Shown in pieces: positions 1 to 8,706 of a stretch of DNA of 64,000 nucleotides. The position numbers were made by a program, and so were the translations under genes. The notes under the pieces are model-generated. The model made no database searches. It was not told the origin of the DNA and worked only from the letters and a program-made list of their open reading frames with translations. The stretch's first letter is position 1; each line of letters starts with the position of its first letter. Source of the DNA: Gallionellaceae bacterium. Lineage in GTDB: Bacteria > Pseudomonadota > Gammaproteobacteria > Burkholderiales > Thiobacillaceae. The stretch is from assembly GCA_028714735.1 (NCBI GenBank), contig JAQTLU010000009.1, positions 60,858 to 124,857 on the forward strand, in the 5' to 3' direction.

Positions 1-692
1 CCCAGGTGACGCAGCACGTATTCGGCGTTGCGTGGCGAGGACATTTCATCCTCGATGGCGTGCAGTATCAGGGCCGGTGCTTCGATGCTCGGAAGGGCGT
101 TCCGGACCGAGAGGTAAAGCCGCCGGGCTTCGATCAGACTGCGTGCGGAAAGCGTCGAGGAGCCCGCCATCGAGGACTCGGCGTGGTTCATTTCACGGGC
201 GATCCAGGAACGCATCCGCTCATCCTTGACGCCGTAGGGTGCACCTTCCCGGAAGCTGTAGCGCTCGCCGAACGGGACATGAGCGGCCAGAGGCAAAAGA
301 ATGCGGTACCAAGGTAGGCTCCAGCCGTCGTACATCAGGGTGACCGACATGGCGATGATGCCGGCGATCTTGTCGTCCCGAAGCGCCGCCAGTTGGAGGG
401 CCAGCGTGGCGCCGATGCACAAGCCGCCCACGATAACGTGTTCATGTCGCTCCCGGACCCGGTCAAACTCATCGACCGCCTGGCGCACCCAGTCCTGGCT
501 GTCGGTGATATGGCGATGCCGGCCTTGGCCGTCGTCACCATATCCGGGCAGGTAAGGTAGATAGACGCTGTATCCGGCGCGCTGAAGCCCACGCCCCAGC
601 ATCAGCAGCTCCAGGGGTGAACTGGACAGGCCGTGGAACAGAAGGATGGCGGTATTGCCGCCGGGGTAGCTGATCGATTTGAACATTTCCAT
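1..692 (-). CDS. alpha/beta hydrolase, C-terminus cut by window edge
   Basis: About 230 codons are visible from ATG 692; the C terminus lies beyond the left edge. The fold is recognisable from LLFHGLSSSP (oxyanion-hole HG at residues 20-21), GYSVYLPYLPGYG, and a nucleophile elbow GGLCIGA around residue 92. The usual Gly-x-Ser-x-Gly is Gly-x-Cys-x-Gly here, so the nucleophile would be cysteine, as in dienelactone-hydrolase-type enzymes. A likely acid residue sits in HAIEDEMSSP near the visible end. Family members are esterases or lipases; the substrate cannot be inferred. It is divergent from the response regulator that starts at 858. Confidence 0.75.
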   Translation of the reverse strand, partial: MEMFKSISYPGGNTAILLFHGLSSSPLELLMLGRGLQRAGYSVYLPYLPGYGDDGQGRHRHITDSQDWVRQAVDEFDRVRERHEHVIVGGLCIGATLALQLAALRDDKIAGIIAMSVTLMYDGWSLPWYRILLPLAAHVPFGERYSFREGAPYGVKDERMRSWIAREMNHAESSMAGSSTLSARSLIEARRLYLSVRNALPSIEAPALILHAIEDEMSSPRNAEYVLRHL

Positions 693-857
693 CTCTGAAT
701 GGTTCTCTGGCCGCGGCAGGCCGGCCTCGCGCGGACGACGCGTCGCCGCGGGCTTCCGGAAAGCGGTTGGCGGTTCATTTTGCAGGCGGCCACTTGTGGC
801 AAACTGCGATTGCACTCTGCGTGCGCTACCTTTCATGAACCTTTCTTGGAATCCTGG

Positions 858-1544
858 ATGCGTTTGCTGCTGGTCGAGGACGACGCGCCTCTCGCTGAAG
901 GCCTGGTCGAGGCGCTCAGCCAATCTGGCTACGTGCTGGACTGGATGCCCACCGGCGAGGCGGCGGATACCGCATTGGTGACCCAGGACTATGACGCCGT
1001 CGTGCTCGATTTGAATCTGCCGGCCATGAGCGGCTTCGAGGTACTGCGCCGCTTGCGTGCCAGGAGGAAGGAGGTGCCGGTACTCATCCTGTCGGCCCGC
1101 GAGGGGCACGAGGCGAGAGTGGTGGGTCTCGATCTCGGCGCCGACGACTACCTCATCAAGCCCTTCAACCTGCGGGAACTGGAGGCCCGGTTGCGTGCCC
1201 TGATCCGCAGGAGCACGGGCCGCTCCGCGTCCCGCTTCGCACTCGGGGCGCTGGTTCTCGACGGTGTGGCCCGGCGGGTCGAACTCAATGGCAGCCCTGT
1301 CGAGCTGACATCACGGGAATACGGAATTCTGGAGATATTGATGCTGCGAAGCGGCCATGTCGTCGCCAAGCGCTTCCTGTCCGAGCGCTTGTGCGAATGG
1401 GGTGAGGAAATGTCGGATTCGGCCGTCGAGATCCATATCCATCGGCTGCGGAAAAAGCTGGAGGCCAGCAGCGTGGCGATCCGGACCCTGCGTGGATTCG
1501 GTTACCTCATGGAGGTGCAGGATGGTCAGAAGCCTGCGGGCTAA
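858..1544 (+). CDS. OmpR-family response regulator (TctD/QseB type)
   Basis: 228 aa. The N-terminal receiver domain begins MRLLLVEDDAPLAEGL, with the phospho-acceptor Asp at about residue 51 (VVLDLNLP) and the conserved Lys in LIKPFN. The C-terminal winged helix includes VELTSREYGILEIL and HIHRLRKKLE. The start at 858 is chosen because the receiver domain begins exactly there; the frame is open further upstream but that extension is not domain-like. It overlaps the downstream sensor kinase by 23 nt, so the two are co-translated partners. The signal is unknown; TctD relatives control tricarboxylate uptake, but no transporter is adjacent. Confidence 0.88.
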   Translation: MRLLLVEDDAPLAEGLVEALSQSGYVLDWMPTGEAADTALVTQDYDAVVLDLNLPAMSGFEVLRRLRARRKEVPVLILSAREGHEARVVGLDLGADDYLIKPFNLRELEARLRALIRRSTGRSASRFALGALVLDGVARRVELNGSPVELTSREYGILEILMLRSGHVVAKRFLSERLCEWGEEMSDSAVEIHIHRLRKKLEASSVAIRTLRGFGYLMEVQDGQKPAG

Positions 1545-2895
1545 ACTGCTGCAGCGGTTGTTGGTGCCGATGCTTCTCGTCACGGTCGCCGGGGGCGGAC
1601 TTTCGTATTACATGGGCCTTAATTACGCCAACGATGCCTACGACCAATCCCTGTTGGACAACGCGCGATCAGTGGCCCGGGAAATCGAAAACGACGCGGG
1701 CAGGCTGCGCCTGGACTTGCCGCCGCAGGCCGTGGACATGCTGCAATGGGATCCTTCCGATCATGTCTTTTTTCGCGTCGATGGCGACCGGGAAGGTTTG
1801 CTGGCGGGCAGCCCCGACCTCGTTCCGGCAAGGGTCGAGGCTGACCAGGTGGTTTTCGAGGATAGCCAGATCAAGGGTTTCGATGTCCGCGAAGTCACCG
1901 TCGGATTACTGGTCGGCGAACACCTGATCCGGGTCTCGGTCGCCGAAACCCTGAACAAGCGCGGCCGACTGACCACCGAAGTATTGCTGGCGATCATCCT
2001 GCCTCAGGTATTGTTGATCATTCTGGTGGTGATCATGACCCGTCTGGGCGTGAAGCAAGGTCTGGCGCCCATCACGGATCTCGAAAAAGCGGCGCACCTG
2101 CGTACGCCGACCGATCTGACGCCCCTGCCGGAAGCGGGGGTACCGTTGGAATTGCGGCCTTTTACCAATGCCATCAATGGCCTGCTGAATCGTCTGGGCA
2201 TGGCCATGGATGCCCAGAGCGGGTTTATCGCCAACGCGGCGCATCAGTTACGCACCCCCCTTGCGGCCCTGCGGGTCCAAATCGAATCCGCCTTGCGGGA
2301 AGATGAGCCGGACCGGCGGGTCAGGATACTTGAGCAGGCGATAGCCTCTCTGGACCGCACCGAGCGTCTTGCCAACCAGCTCCTGTTGCTCGCGAGGGCG
2401 GAAACCGGGTCTGAAATGCCGTCGCGCTTTATCGAGCTGGATCTCAAGGAAATCGTCTTCGAGGCGGGGGCTACGTGGGTCCCCAAGGCACTTCAGCAAG
2501 GCGCCGACCTCGGCCTTGAGGTACCCGATGACGACGTCCCGGTGTATGGCGACCCGCTCTTGCTGACGGAGATCGTCAACAACCTGATCGATAACGCGCT
2601 GCGCTATGCCGGATCGGCGCCGCGGATCACCTTGCGCGTCGAACCGGGCGGGGCGGACCAAGGGCCGAGTCTTGCCATCGAGGACGATGGCCCGGGAATC
2701 CCGGTCGGTGAGTGGGAGGCGGTGTCCGAACGCTTTTATCGCGTCCCCGGCAGCCCGGGCATGGGCACCGGCCTGGGGCTGGCGATCGTGCGGGAGGTGG
2801 CCCGGGCGCACGACGCGGAACTCACCCTGGAACAACCGGATGCCGGTGGCTTGCGGATTCGCGTGATATTTTCCGCCCGCCGCCGCCGCCACTAA
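1522..2895 (+). CDS. sensor histidine kinase with 2CSK_N sensor domain (TctE type)
   Basis: 457 aa inner-membrane kinase, partner of the preceding regulator. TM1 lies at about residues 12-32, followed by a periplasmic 2CSK_N-type domain (about 33-150), TM2 at about 152-174, and the HisKA domain with phospho-acceptor His241 in HQLRTPLAAL. The ATPase boxes are NNLIDNALRY (N), DDGPGIP (G1) and GTGLGLAIV (G2). All catalytic boxes are intact. The start at 1522 gives a normal Arg-rich N terminus directly before TM1 and lies inside the regulator gene. Its ligand is not predictable; TctE homologues respond to carboxylates. Confidence 0.88.
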   Translation: MVRSLRAKLLQRLLVPMLLVTVAGGGLSYYMGLNYANDAYDQSLLDNARSVAREIENDAGRLRLDLPPQAVDMLQWDPSDHVFFRVDGDREGLLAGSPDLVPARVEADQVVFEDSQIKGFDVREVTVGLLVGEHLIRVSVAETLNKRGRLTTEVLLAIILPQVLLIILVVIMTRLGVKQGLAPITDLEKAAHLRTPTDLTPLPEAGVPLELRPFTNAINGLLNRLGMAMDAQSGFIANAAHQLRTPLAALRVQIESALREDEPDRRVRILEQAIASLDRTERLANQLLLLARAETGSEMPSRFIELDLKEIVFEAGATWVPKALQQGADLGLEVPDDDVPVYGDPLLLTEIVNNLIDNALRYAGSAPRITLRVEPGGADQGPSLAIEDDGPGIPVGEWEAVSERFYRVPGSPGMGTGLGLAIVREVARAHDAELTLEQPDAGGLRIRVIFSARRRRH

Positions 2896-2971
2896 CTGCC
2901 TGGCTCGGCATCGGACGGGTTCGTCACGGGATGGCAAGGTATGGCGGCAACTGTCCACCCCAATACCGGGG

Positions 2972-2977
2972 TATACT
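2972..2977 (+). promoter_or_regulatory. -10 element of rnpB promoter
   Basis: TATACT lies six bases upstream of the mature 5' end of the RNase P RNA at about 2984. No good -35 hexamer is visible at 16-18 bp; the closest is CTGTCC with a short spacer. Confidence 0.5.
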
Positions 2978-2983
2978 GTCTAC

Positions 2984-3330
2984 GGAGTTGGCTAGACAGC
3001 CGCTGTGCTTGCACAGAGGAAAGTCCGGGCTCCATAGGGCAGGGTGCCAGGTAACGCCTGGGCGCCGCGAGGCGACGGAAAGTGGCACAGAAAATACACC
3101 GCCGATGGCCGGTCGCAAGACCGGATCAGGTAAGGTTGAAATGGCGAGGTAAGAGCTCACCGCGTTCCTGGCAACAGGGATGGCACGTTAAACCCCACCC
3201 GGAGCAAGGCCAAATAGGCAGGCGTTGAGGCGGCCCGCCGAGCCTGCGGGTAGGCTGCACGAGGCGACGGGCGACCATCGTCCCAGATGAATGGCTGTCC
3301 ACGACAGAACCCGGCTTACCGGCCGACTCC
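2984..3330 (+). ncRNA. rnpB: RNase P RNA (bacterial type A)
   Basis: Catalytic RNA of RNase P, which matures tRNA 5' ends. The diagnostic 5' segment GAGGAAAGTCCGGGCTCC is present, with AGGGTGCCAGGTAACGCCTG shortly after it and the conserved 3' part CGACAGAACCCGGCTTA. The ends pair: GGAGTTGGC at the 5' end with GCCGACTCC at the 3' end, which defines the boundaries to within a few bases. A short T-run (TTTTT) follows at 3334-3338 and may terminate transcription. The length of about 347 nt is typical for type A RNA. Confidence 0.95.
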
Positions 3331-3407
3331 AACTTTTTCGGATATTGCCATCCAGAATGGCATGTTTCGTGCTTGTCAATGACTGTCTACAGTAACGGTT
3401 CAATGCC

Positions 3408-3851
3408 ATGCTTTTTACCCGCGGCAATCAATATGCGATCCAGGCCCTGGTGTTACTCGCCATGCAGCCCAGGGACAAGGCGTCCATGTGCCGAGACCTG
3501 GCCGACACCCTGAGTATTCCCTATCCCTATCTGAGCAAGCTGATGCAGCAATGCGCCAAACTGGGCCTGGTCGGCGCAAGCCGGGGCCGGACCGGCGGCT
3601 ACTGGCTGCTGGACAGGGCCGAGGGGATGAGCATTTTTGAACTCATCGAGGCAATCAACGGCGAACGTCACACCCGCGAATGCCTGCTCGGTTTCAAGGA
3701 GTGTGCCGACGACTCGGCCTGTGTGATGCACTGCGAATGGAAGCCGGTGAAGGAAGGCATGTTTGCCGTCCTCAAGGAGCAGTCCCTGGGCCAGCTGGCC
3801 GATGCGGTACGCGACGGCCGCTGCGTACTGGGCGATCTGGTCAGCGCCTAA
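3408..3851 (+). CDS. Rrf2-family Fe-S transcriptional regulator
   Basis: 147 aa winged-helix regulator. The N-terminal half (MLFTRGNQYAIQALVLLA, then LSIPYPYLSKLMQQCAKLGLV and SRGRTGGYWL) is the Rrf2 DNA-binding domain. The effector region has cysteines in RECLLGFKEC and ADDSACVMHCEW, suggesting Fe-S cluster binding as in NsrR, IscR or RsrR. It ends convergently with rnfH, overlapping it by 4 nt. Rrf2 proteins next to rnf could sense redox or Fe-S status for that complex, but this is inferred from position only. Confidence 0.85.
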   Translation: MLFTRGNQYAIQALVLLAMQPRDKASMCRDLADTLSIPYPYLSKLMQQCAKLGLVGASRGRTGGYWLLDRAEGMSIFELIEAINGERHTRECLLGFKECADDSACVMHCEWKPVKEGMFAVLKEQSLGQLADAVRDGRCVLGDLVSA

Positions 3852-4129
3852 TCGTCGTCATCCTCTTCGGCCATCTGGCGCCGCGGGGTGGTCTTGGGAT
3901 CGGCGGTGATGCCGCGGTAGATCTCGATCCGGTCGCCGGCCTGCAGGGCGGCGTCCAGTTTGGCCAGCTTGCCGAAGATGCCGATCTTCTGTTCGGTCAG
4001 GTCGATGTGGGGAAACTGGCGCAGGATGCCGGACCGGATGATGGCCTGCTCGACGGTGCTGTCCTCGGGCACCTCGATGCGCAACCAGATCTGCTGGGCG
4101 GGTTCCGAATAGGCGACGGAGATTTGCAT
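3848..4129 (-). CDS. rnfH: RnfH, ubiquitin-like Rnf accessory protein
   Basis: 93 aa, the last gene of rnfABCDGEH. MQISVAYSEPAQQIWLRIEV, VEQAIIRSG and KLDAALQAGDRIEIYRGITAD match the beta-grasp RnfH/RatB family, with an acidic EEDDDD tail. Its biochemical role is unknown; it is genetically linked to Rnf in diazotrophs. The start at 4129 lies 11 nt downstream of the rnfE stop. The 3' end overlaps the convergent Rrf2 gene. Confidence 0.88.
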   Translation of the reverse strand: MQISVAYSEPAQQIWLRIEVPEDSTVEQAIIRSGILRQFPHIDLTEQKIGIFGKLAKLDAALQAGDRIEIYRGITADPKTTPRRQMAEEDDDD

Positions 4130-4140
4130 GGTGGGATTCC

Positions 4141-4815
4141 TCAGGCAACGGCCGGTTCGGCCTCGATCCGGGCGGCGCGCTCGGCGCGGCGGCGGTCGAG
4201 CACACGCTTGCCGGCAAGCAGGAAGCCCAGGGCCAGGAAGCCACCGGGCGGCAGGATCATCAGCAGATAACCCTTGTAGCCGGGGATCAGGGTCAGTTCC
4301 AGGAAGGCGAAAGCCTCGCCCAGCAGGAGGTGGGCTTGGGCGAACAGGGTGCCGCTGCCGATGATCTCGCGCACCCCGCCCAGCGCCACCAGCGCGGCGG
4401 TGAAGCCCAGGCCCATCATCAGACCGTCGACCATGGAGGGCAGCACGGCATTCTTGGAGGCGAACGATTCGGCCCGGCCGAGGATGGCGCAGTTCACCAC
4501 GATCAGGGCGATGAACAGGCCAAGCACCTTGTAGAGCTGGTGTACCCAGGCATTCAGGGCCATGTCGACCAGGGTGACCAGGGTGGCGATCACCACGACG
4601 TAGACCGGGATGCGCACGTCCGGGCTGACCAGCTTGCGGATCGCCGAGATCAGGACGTTGGACACGGTCAGCACCGCGGTGGTGGCCAGGCCCATGCCGA
4701 GGCCGTTGGTGGCCGTGCCGGTCACTGCCAGGGTGGGGCAGAGGGCAAGCATCTGGGCGAAGACGACGTTGTTGTCCCAGAGGCCGTCGCGGCTGATACG
4801 GGCGTAATCGGTCAT
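4141..4815 (-). CDS. rnfE: Rnf complex membrane subunit RnfE
   Basis: 224 aa integral membrane protein with six predicted TM segments, homologous to RnfA and NqrD. Typical stretches are [34 protein letters not shown] and [13 protein letters not shown]. The conserved cysteines ([16 protein letters not shown]) match the pair that, with those of RnfA, ligates an intramembrane iron-sulfur cluster in Rnf/Nqr. Its start overlaps the rnfG stop by 4 nt (ATGA), consistent with translational coupling. Confidence 0.95.
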   Translation of the reverse strand: MTDYARISRDGLWDNNVVFAQMLALCPTLAVTGTATNGLGMGLATTAVLTVSNVLISAIRKLVSPDVRIPVYVVVIATLVTLVDMALNAWVHQLYKVLGLFIALIVVNCAILGRAESFASKNAVLPSMVDGLMMGLGFTAALVALGGVREIIGSGTLFAQAHLLLGEAFAFLELTLIPGYKGYLLMILPPGGFLALGFLLAGKRVLDRRRAERAARIEAEPAVA

Positions 4816-5474
4816 GATGCGGAACCTCCGTGGTTTTGCCCGCCGCTCGCCTGCGCGGGAGAGGAATGCGACTCATCGAGCAGTCTGGCCTTCTCGCGGC
4901 CGAAGAACTCCAGGCCGGCCTTGACCGATTTGACCACTGCGCGCGGCGTGATGGTGGCGCCGGCGAACTGGTCGAAGACACCGCCATCCTTCTTTACGGC
5001 GAATTTTTCCGCCGCTGGATCGCCCAGGAACCGGCCTTCGAAGCCATGGATCCAGTTGCCCTTGGCCGGCTCGACCTTGTCACCCAGGCCTGGGGTTTCC
5101 TTGTGGTTGATGACGCGTACGCCCAGTATTTTGCCATCCCGGTCGACCCCCATCATGCTGACCACCGGCCCGGCGTAGCCGCGCGCCTGGACCTGGAACA
5201 CCACGGCGGCGACCTGGCCGCCCTTGCGAGCCCGGTAGACCGTGATCTCGCCGTCGGGGCCGGGCAGCACCAGCGTGTCCCTGGTCAGGTCATTGTCGTA
5301 CTGGCCGGGCAGCACCTGGGTCAGCGACTGCTTCAGGTCCTCGGCGGCGGCGGCCTCGATGGCCGGGCCGGTGGCCTTCGAGGCCAGGGCCAGGGCGCCG
5401 CTGGTGAGCAGTGCGAAGGCGCCGAGCAGGGCCGCCTGGTAAGTCAGTTTTCCGTGCAATGCATCGAGTCCCAT
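4812..5474 (-). CDS. rnfG: Rnf complex FMN-binding subunit RnfG
   Basis: 220 aa. One N-terminal TM (about 12-32, [18 protein letters not shown]) anchors a periplasmic FMN-binding domain. The covalent-FMN motif near residue 175 reads [12 protein letters not shown], where the first Thr carries flavin phosphodiester in the family; the usual Ser before GAT is Ala here. [16 protein letters not shown] is also family-specific. It lies 1 nt downstream of rnfD and passes electrons between cytoplasmic RnfB/C and the ion-translocating membrane core. Confidence 0.94.
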   Translation of the reverse strand: MGLDALHGKLTYQAALLGAFALLTSGALALASKATGPAIEAAAAEDLKQSLTQVLPGQYDNDLTRDTLVLPGPDGEITVYRARKGGQVAAVVFQVQARGYAGPVVSMMGVDRDGKILGVRVINHKETPGLGDKVEPAKGNWIHGFEGRFLGDPAAEKFAVKKDGGVFDQFAGATITPRAVVKSVKAGLEFFGREKARLLDESHSSPAQASGGQNHGGSAS

Positions 5475-5475
5475 G

Positions 5476-6540
5476 TCAGCCTCCCTTGACCGGCAGGGCG
5501 GCGCCCTTGCGGGTCCGGCCGTAGATGCGCGGCTTCACATAGCGGTCGATCACCGGTGCGGCGGCGTTCATCAGCAGGACGGCGAAGGCGACGCCTTCGG
5601 GATAACCGCCGAAGCTGCGGATCACCCAGGTCAACAGGCCGCAGCCGAATCCGAATACGAACTGGCCGGCGCCGGTATTGGGCGAGGTGACCGGGTCGGT
5701 GGCAATGAAGAAGGCGCCCAGCATGACGCCGCCGGAGAGCAGGTGCGGCCAGACGTCGAGGAAACGGGCCGGATTGACGGCGTGGCCGATCAGGGCCGGG
5801 ATCGCCACGCCCAGCAGCATGGCGACCGGGGCATGCCAGGTGACGATGCGGCGGGCGATCAGGAATATCCCGCCGGCCAGGATCAGCAGCGCCGCCGTTT
5901 CACCCAGGCTGCCGGTGCGGCTGCCCCAGGCGGCATCGGCCAGGGCGAACTGGCCGGTGAAGCTGTGGGTCAGGTCGACGCCGCGGGTGAATTCGGTCTT
6001 GACGTGGCCGAGCAGCGAGGCGCTGGCCATGGCATCCCAGTGGCCGCCGCCAAAGGTGATGGCGAGGGCGTCCATGAATCCGGGTGCCTGGGCGGCGGTC
6101 AGCGGTGTCGGCGCGGCCCACAGGGTCATCTCGACCGGAAAGGAGATCAGCAGCATCACCCGTGCCGCCATGGCCGGGTTGAACACGTTCTGGCCGAGGC
6201 CGCCGAACACCTGCTTGGCAATGACGACCGCGAACAGCGCGCCGACCACTGCAATCCACCAGGGCGCGAAGGGCGGCAGCGACAGGGCCAGCAGCCAGGC
6301 GGTCAGCGCCCCGGAGCCATCCAGCAGGGCCGGGCGGACCGCCCGGCCCTGAATACGCAATATGAAGGCCTCGCCGAGCAGGGCGCTGGCCATGGCTACT
6401 GACCAGAGCAGGATGGCCGGCCAGCCGTACAGCCAGAAGCCGTACAGGGTGGTCGGGACCAGGGCCGCCATGACGGTAGCCATGACCCGGCCGATACTGA
6501 TCGGCGCGTGGGCGTGGGGTGAGTGCGTGAGCGTGGTCAT
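5476..6540 (-). CDS. rnfD: Rnf complex membrane subunit RnfD
   Basis: 354 aa polytopic protein homologous to NqrB. Characteristic segments are DGSGALTAWLLALSLPP, FGGLGQNVFNPAMAARV, GSRTGSLGETAALLIL and FFIATDPVTSPNT. The periplasmic loop between the central helices carries the second covalent FMN in the family; I did not resolve that Thr with certainty. About nine TM helices are visible. The start ATG overlaps the rnfC stop by 4 nt. Confidence 0.95.
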   Translation of the reverse strand: MTTLTHSPHAHAPISIGRVMATVMAALVPTTLYGFWLYGWPAILLWSVAMASALLGEAFILRIQGRAVRPALLDGSGALTAWLLALSLPPFAPWWIAVVGALFAVVIAKQVFGGLGQNVFNPAMAARVMLLISFPVEMTLWAAPTPLTAAQAPGFMDALAITFGGGHWDAMASASLLGHVKTEFTRGVDLTHSFTGQFALADAAWGSRTGSLGETAALLILAGGIFLIARRIVTWHAPVAMLLGVAIPALIGHAVNPARFLDVWPHLLSGGVMLGAFFIATDPVTSPNTGAGQFVFGFGCGLLTWVIRSFGGYPEGVAFAVLLMNAAAPVIDRYVKPRIYGRTRKGAALPVKGG

Positions 6541-8039
6541 GCCGCAACCTCTGTTGCTTGGGATTTTGCTTCTGCGGCCGCCTTCTTCGCCGCCTCCTGG
6601 GCGGCCTTCTTGACGGCGCGTAGGCGGGCGGCTTCCGCGCGATCGCGGGCGATGCGATCCATGCGTTCGTTGCGCGCCTCGGCCAGTTTCTTGGTGGCTT
6701 CCTGCTTCAGCTTGGCGCGCTCCTTGGCGGACAGGTCGCCCTTGGCGTAGTTGAAGTAATGCACCAGGGGGATATGGGCCGGGCAGACGTAGGAACAGGA
6801 ACCGCAGGCGATGCAGTCCTTGAGGCCGAGATCCACCGCGGCGCCGAGGTCGCCGATCCGGATATGGGCGGCCATTTCCAGCGGCAACAGGCCGACCGGG
6901 CAGGCGCGCACGCAGGTCGAGCAGCGGATGCAGGGGGCCGGACTGGGTCGGCCTATCTCCTGGTTGGTAAGCGCTAACACACCGCTGGTGCCTTTGATGA
7001 CGGGCACGTTCGGGTTGGTCATTTCCTGACCCATCATGGGGCCGCCCATCACCAGGCGGGCCGGGACATCCTTGTAGCCGCCGCAGAAGTCGAACAGGGC
7101 CTGGGCCGGGGTGCCGATCAGGACCTCCAGGTTGCGCGGCACCGTGACGGCACCGCCGCTGACGGTGACGATCCGCCTGACCAGCGGCCGGCCGAAGGCC
7201 AGCGCCTCATGGACGGCATAGGCGGTGCCGACGTTGTGGACCAGCACGCCGATGTCGGCGGCGCGGCCGCCAGCCGGGATTTCCTTGCCGGTGAGGGCCT
7301 GGATCAATTGTTTTTCCGAACCCATCGGGTACATCGAAGGCACCGGGACGATTTGCACACCGGTGCCGGCGGCGGCAGCGCGCATGGCGGCGATGGCCTC
7401 GGGCTTGTTGTCCTCGATGCCGACCAGCACCTGCGGGGCCGCCACCGCGCGCTGGATCAGCAGGATGCCGGCGATCACTGCGCCGGGATGATCGCGCATC
7501 AGGCGGTCATCGCAGGTGAGGTAGGGTTCGCACTCGCCGCCATTCATGATCAGCGTGGTCACGCCGCTCTTGCGCGACAGGTTGAGTTTGACCGCGGACG
7601 GGAAGGCGGCACCTCCCAGGCCGACGATGCCGGCGGCGCCGACCCGGGTGGCGATCTCCTCGGGCGACAGCGCCATGGGGTCGGCGGGCGGATCGAAGTC
7701 CAGCCAGCGGTCGTCGCCGTCGGCCTCGATGGTGATGGTCGGCACCGGCAGACCGGACGGGTGTGGTGCCGGATAGTCGCCCACGGCGACCACCCGGCCA
7801 GAGGTGGCGGCATGCACCGGTGCCGAGATCATGCCCTGGCTGCCGGCGATCAACTGGCCCTTCAATACCTTGTCGCCCACCGAGACGGTGGCGCTGGCCG
7901 GTGCGCCGATGTGCTGCTGCAGCGAGATGAACAGTCGTTCGGGCAGGGGCAGGGCGCAGATCGGCGCCTCGGCCGAGAGTTCCTTGCGGCCGACCGGGTG
8001 GACGCCACCACGCAGTTTGAGGCGGGAGAGTAAATTCAT
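6537..8039 (-). CDS. rnfC: Rnf complex NADH-binding subunit RnfC
   Basis: 500 aa from ATG 8039. It carries a Rossmann-like NADH/FMN domain (GAAGIVGLGGAAFPSAVKL, MNGGECEPYLTCDD), then two [4Fe-4S] motifs, CIRCSTCVRACPVG and CIACGSCSYVCPAH. The C terminus is a lysine/alanine-rich tail of about 60 residues, as in other proteobacterial RnfC. An in-frame upstream ATG would add ten atypical residues (MPLLFPRVRI), so the internal start MNLLSRLKLRGGVHP is preferred. RnfC docks NADH; for nitrogenase the complex runs toward ferredoxin reduction using the ion gradient. Confidence 0.95.
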   Translation of the reverse strand: MNLLSRLKLRGGVHPVGRKELSAEAPICALPLPERLFISLQQHIGAPASATVSVGDKVLKGQLIAGSQGMISAPVHAATSGRVVAVGDYPAPHPSGLPVPTITIEADGDDRWLDFDPPADPMALSPEEIATRVGAAGIVGLGGAAFPSAVKLNLSRKSGVTTLIMNGGECEPYLTCDDRLMRDHPGAVIAGILLIQRAVAAPQVLVGIEDNKPEAIAAMRAAAAGTGVQIVPVPSMYPMGSEKQLIQALTGKEIPAGGRAADIGVLVHNVGTAYAVHEALAFGRPLVRRIVTVSGGAVTVPRNLEVLIGTPAQALFDFCGGYKDVPARLVMGGPMMGQEMTNPNVPVIKGTSGVLALTNQEIGRPSPAPCIRCSTCVRACPVGLLPLEMAAHIRIGDLGAAVDLGLKDCIACGSCSYVCPAHIPLVHYFNYAKGDLSAKERAKLKQEATKKLAEARNERMDRIARDRAEAARLRAVKKAAQEAAKKAAAEAKSQATEVAA

Positions 8040-8040
8040 G

Positions 8041-8160
8041 ATGCGCACTCGGGGAAAAAGCAGAGGCAAGGCTCAAGGCGCAAGGTGCAAGATGGGCGCG
8101 GGTTCCCCCTTCGCCCTGCCTTGCCTCTTGTGTCTTGCCGCCTGGACCTGTTGAGGTTGC
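8041..8160. repeat. heptad-phased CAAG/CTTG inverted repeat, copy A (rnfB-rnfC gap)
   Basis: The 121-nt gap between rnfB and rnfC carries heptads NNNCAAG on the left (AGGCAAG, GCTCAAG, GCGCAAG, GTGCAAG) and the complementary CTTGNNN series on the right (CTTGCCT, CTTGTGT, CTTGCCG). They could fold into an interrupted stem. Two similar elements lie at 19523-19597 and 51280-51344. This gap is long for an otherwise tightly packed operon. Confidence 0.7.
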
Positions 8161-8697
8161 TCATGCCGCTGCTCCCATGACCGGCCGCTGCCAATACCAG
8201 GTCTGCAGGGTGACCGGCACCGGCAGCATCAGGATGGCCTCGGTCGGGCAGGCATCGACGCACTTGCCGCAGGCGGTACAGGCCTCGCGGAAGACCGAAT
8301 GGATGTGCTTGGAGGCACCGAGGATGGCGTCGGTCGGGCAGACCTTGAAGCAGCGGGTGCAACCGATGCAGAGTTCCTCGCGCACCTCGGCGATGCTCGG
8401 TACGGTGTCCTTGACGCCGGAAAGGTCGGCTTCCACGCCCATCTTGGCGGCCAGCTGCACGACCAGGTCGCGGCCACCGGGCGGGCACAGGGTGACCGGG
8501 GCGTTGCCGTCGGCCAGCGCCTGGGCGGCGCCGGTGCAGCCCGGGTAGCCGCACTGGCCGCATTGCGAGCCGGGCAGCATGGATTCCAGTTCGGCAACCA
8601 GGGGGTTGCCTTCCACTTTCAACTTGCGCGCGGCGACGCCGAGGCCGAGGCCCAGCATGAGGCCGAGGGTAGTCAAACTGGCGATGGCGGCGATCAT
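8161..8697 (-). CDS. rnfB: Rnf complex ferredoxin-like subunit RnfB
   Basis: 178 aa. An N-terminal TM helix (MIAAIASLTTLGLMLGLGLG) is followed by the CGQCGYPGC iron-sulfur motif (about residues 46-54) and a two-cluster ferredoxin domain with CIGCTRCFKVCP and CTACGKCVDACP. RnfB is the presumed exit point of electrons to soluble ferredoxin. The rnfA stop lies 9 nt upstream; rnfC follows after the heptad-repeat gap. Confidence 0.95.
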   Translation of the reverse strand: MIAAIASLTTLGLMLGLGLGVAARKLKVEGNPLVAELESMLPGSQCGQCGYPGCTGAAQALADGNAPVTLCPPGGRDLVVQLAAKMGVEADLSGVKDTVPSIAEVREELCIGCTRCFKVCPTDAILGASKHIHSVFREACTACGKCVDACPTEAILMLPVPVTLQTWYWQRPVMGAAA

Positions 8698-8706
8698 CGG
8701 TGTCTC

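Noticed and set aside
699..857. N-terminal extension of the response regulator
   Set aside because: The receiver domain starts exactly at 858 and the 53 extra residues have no domain character.
3331..3345. Strong intrinsic terminator after rnpB
   Set aside because: Only five T residues follow and they are preceded by the RNA's own closing helix; termination here is possible but not firm.
8041..8160. Heptad arrays as CRISPR or as coding sequence
   Set aside because: The repeat unit is 7 bp with no spacers, and no cas gene is present; frames across it are short.
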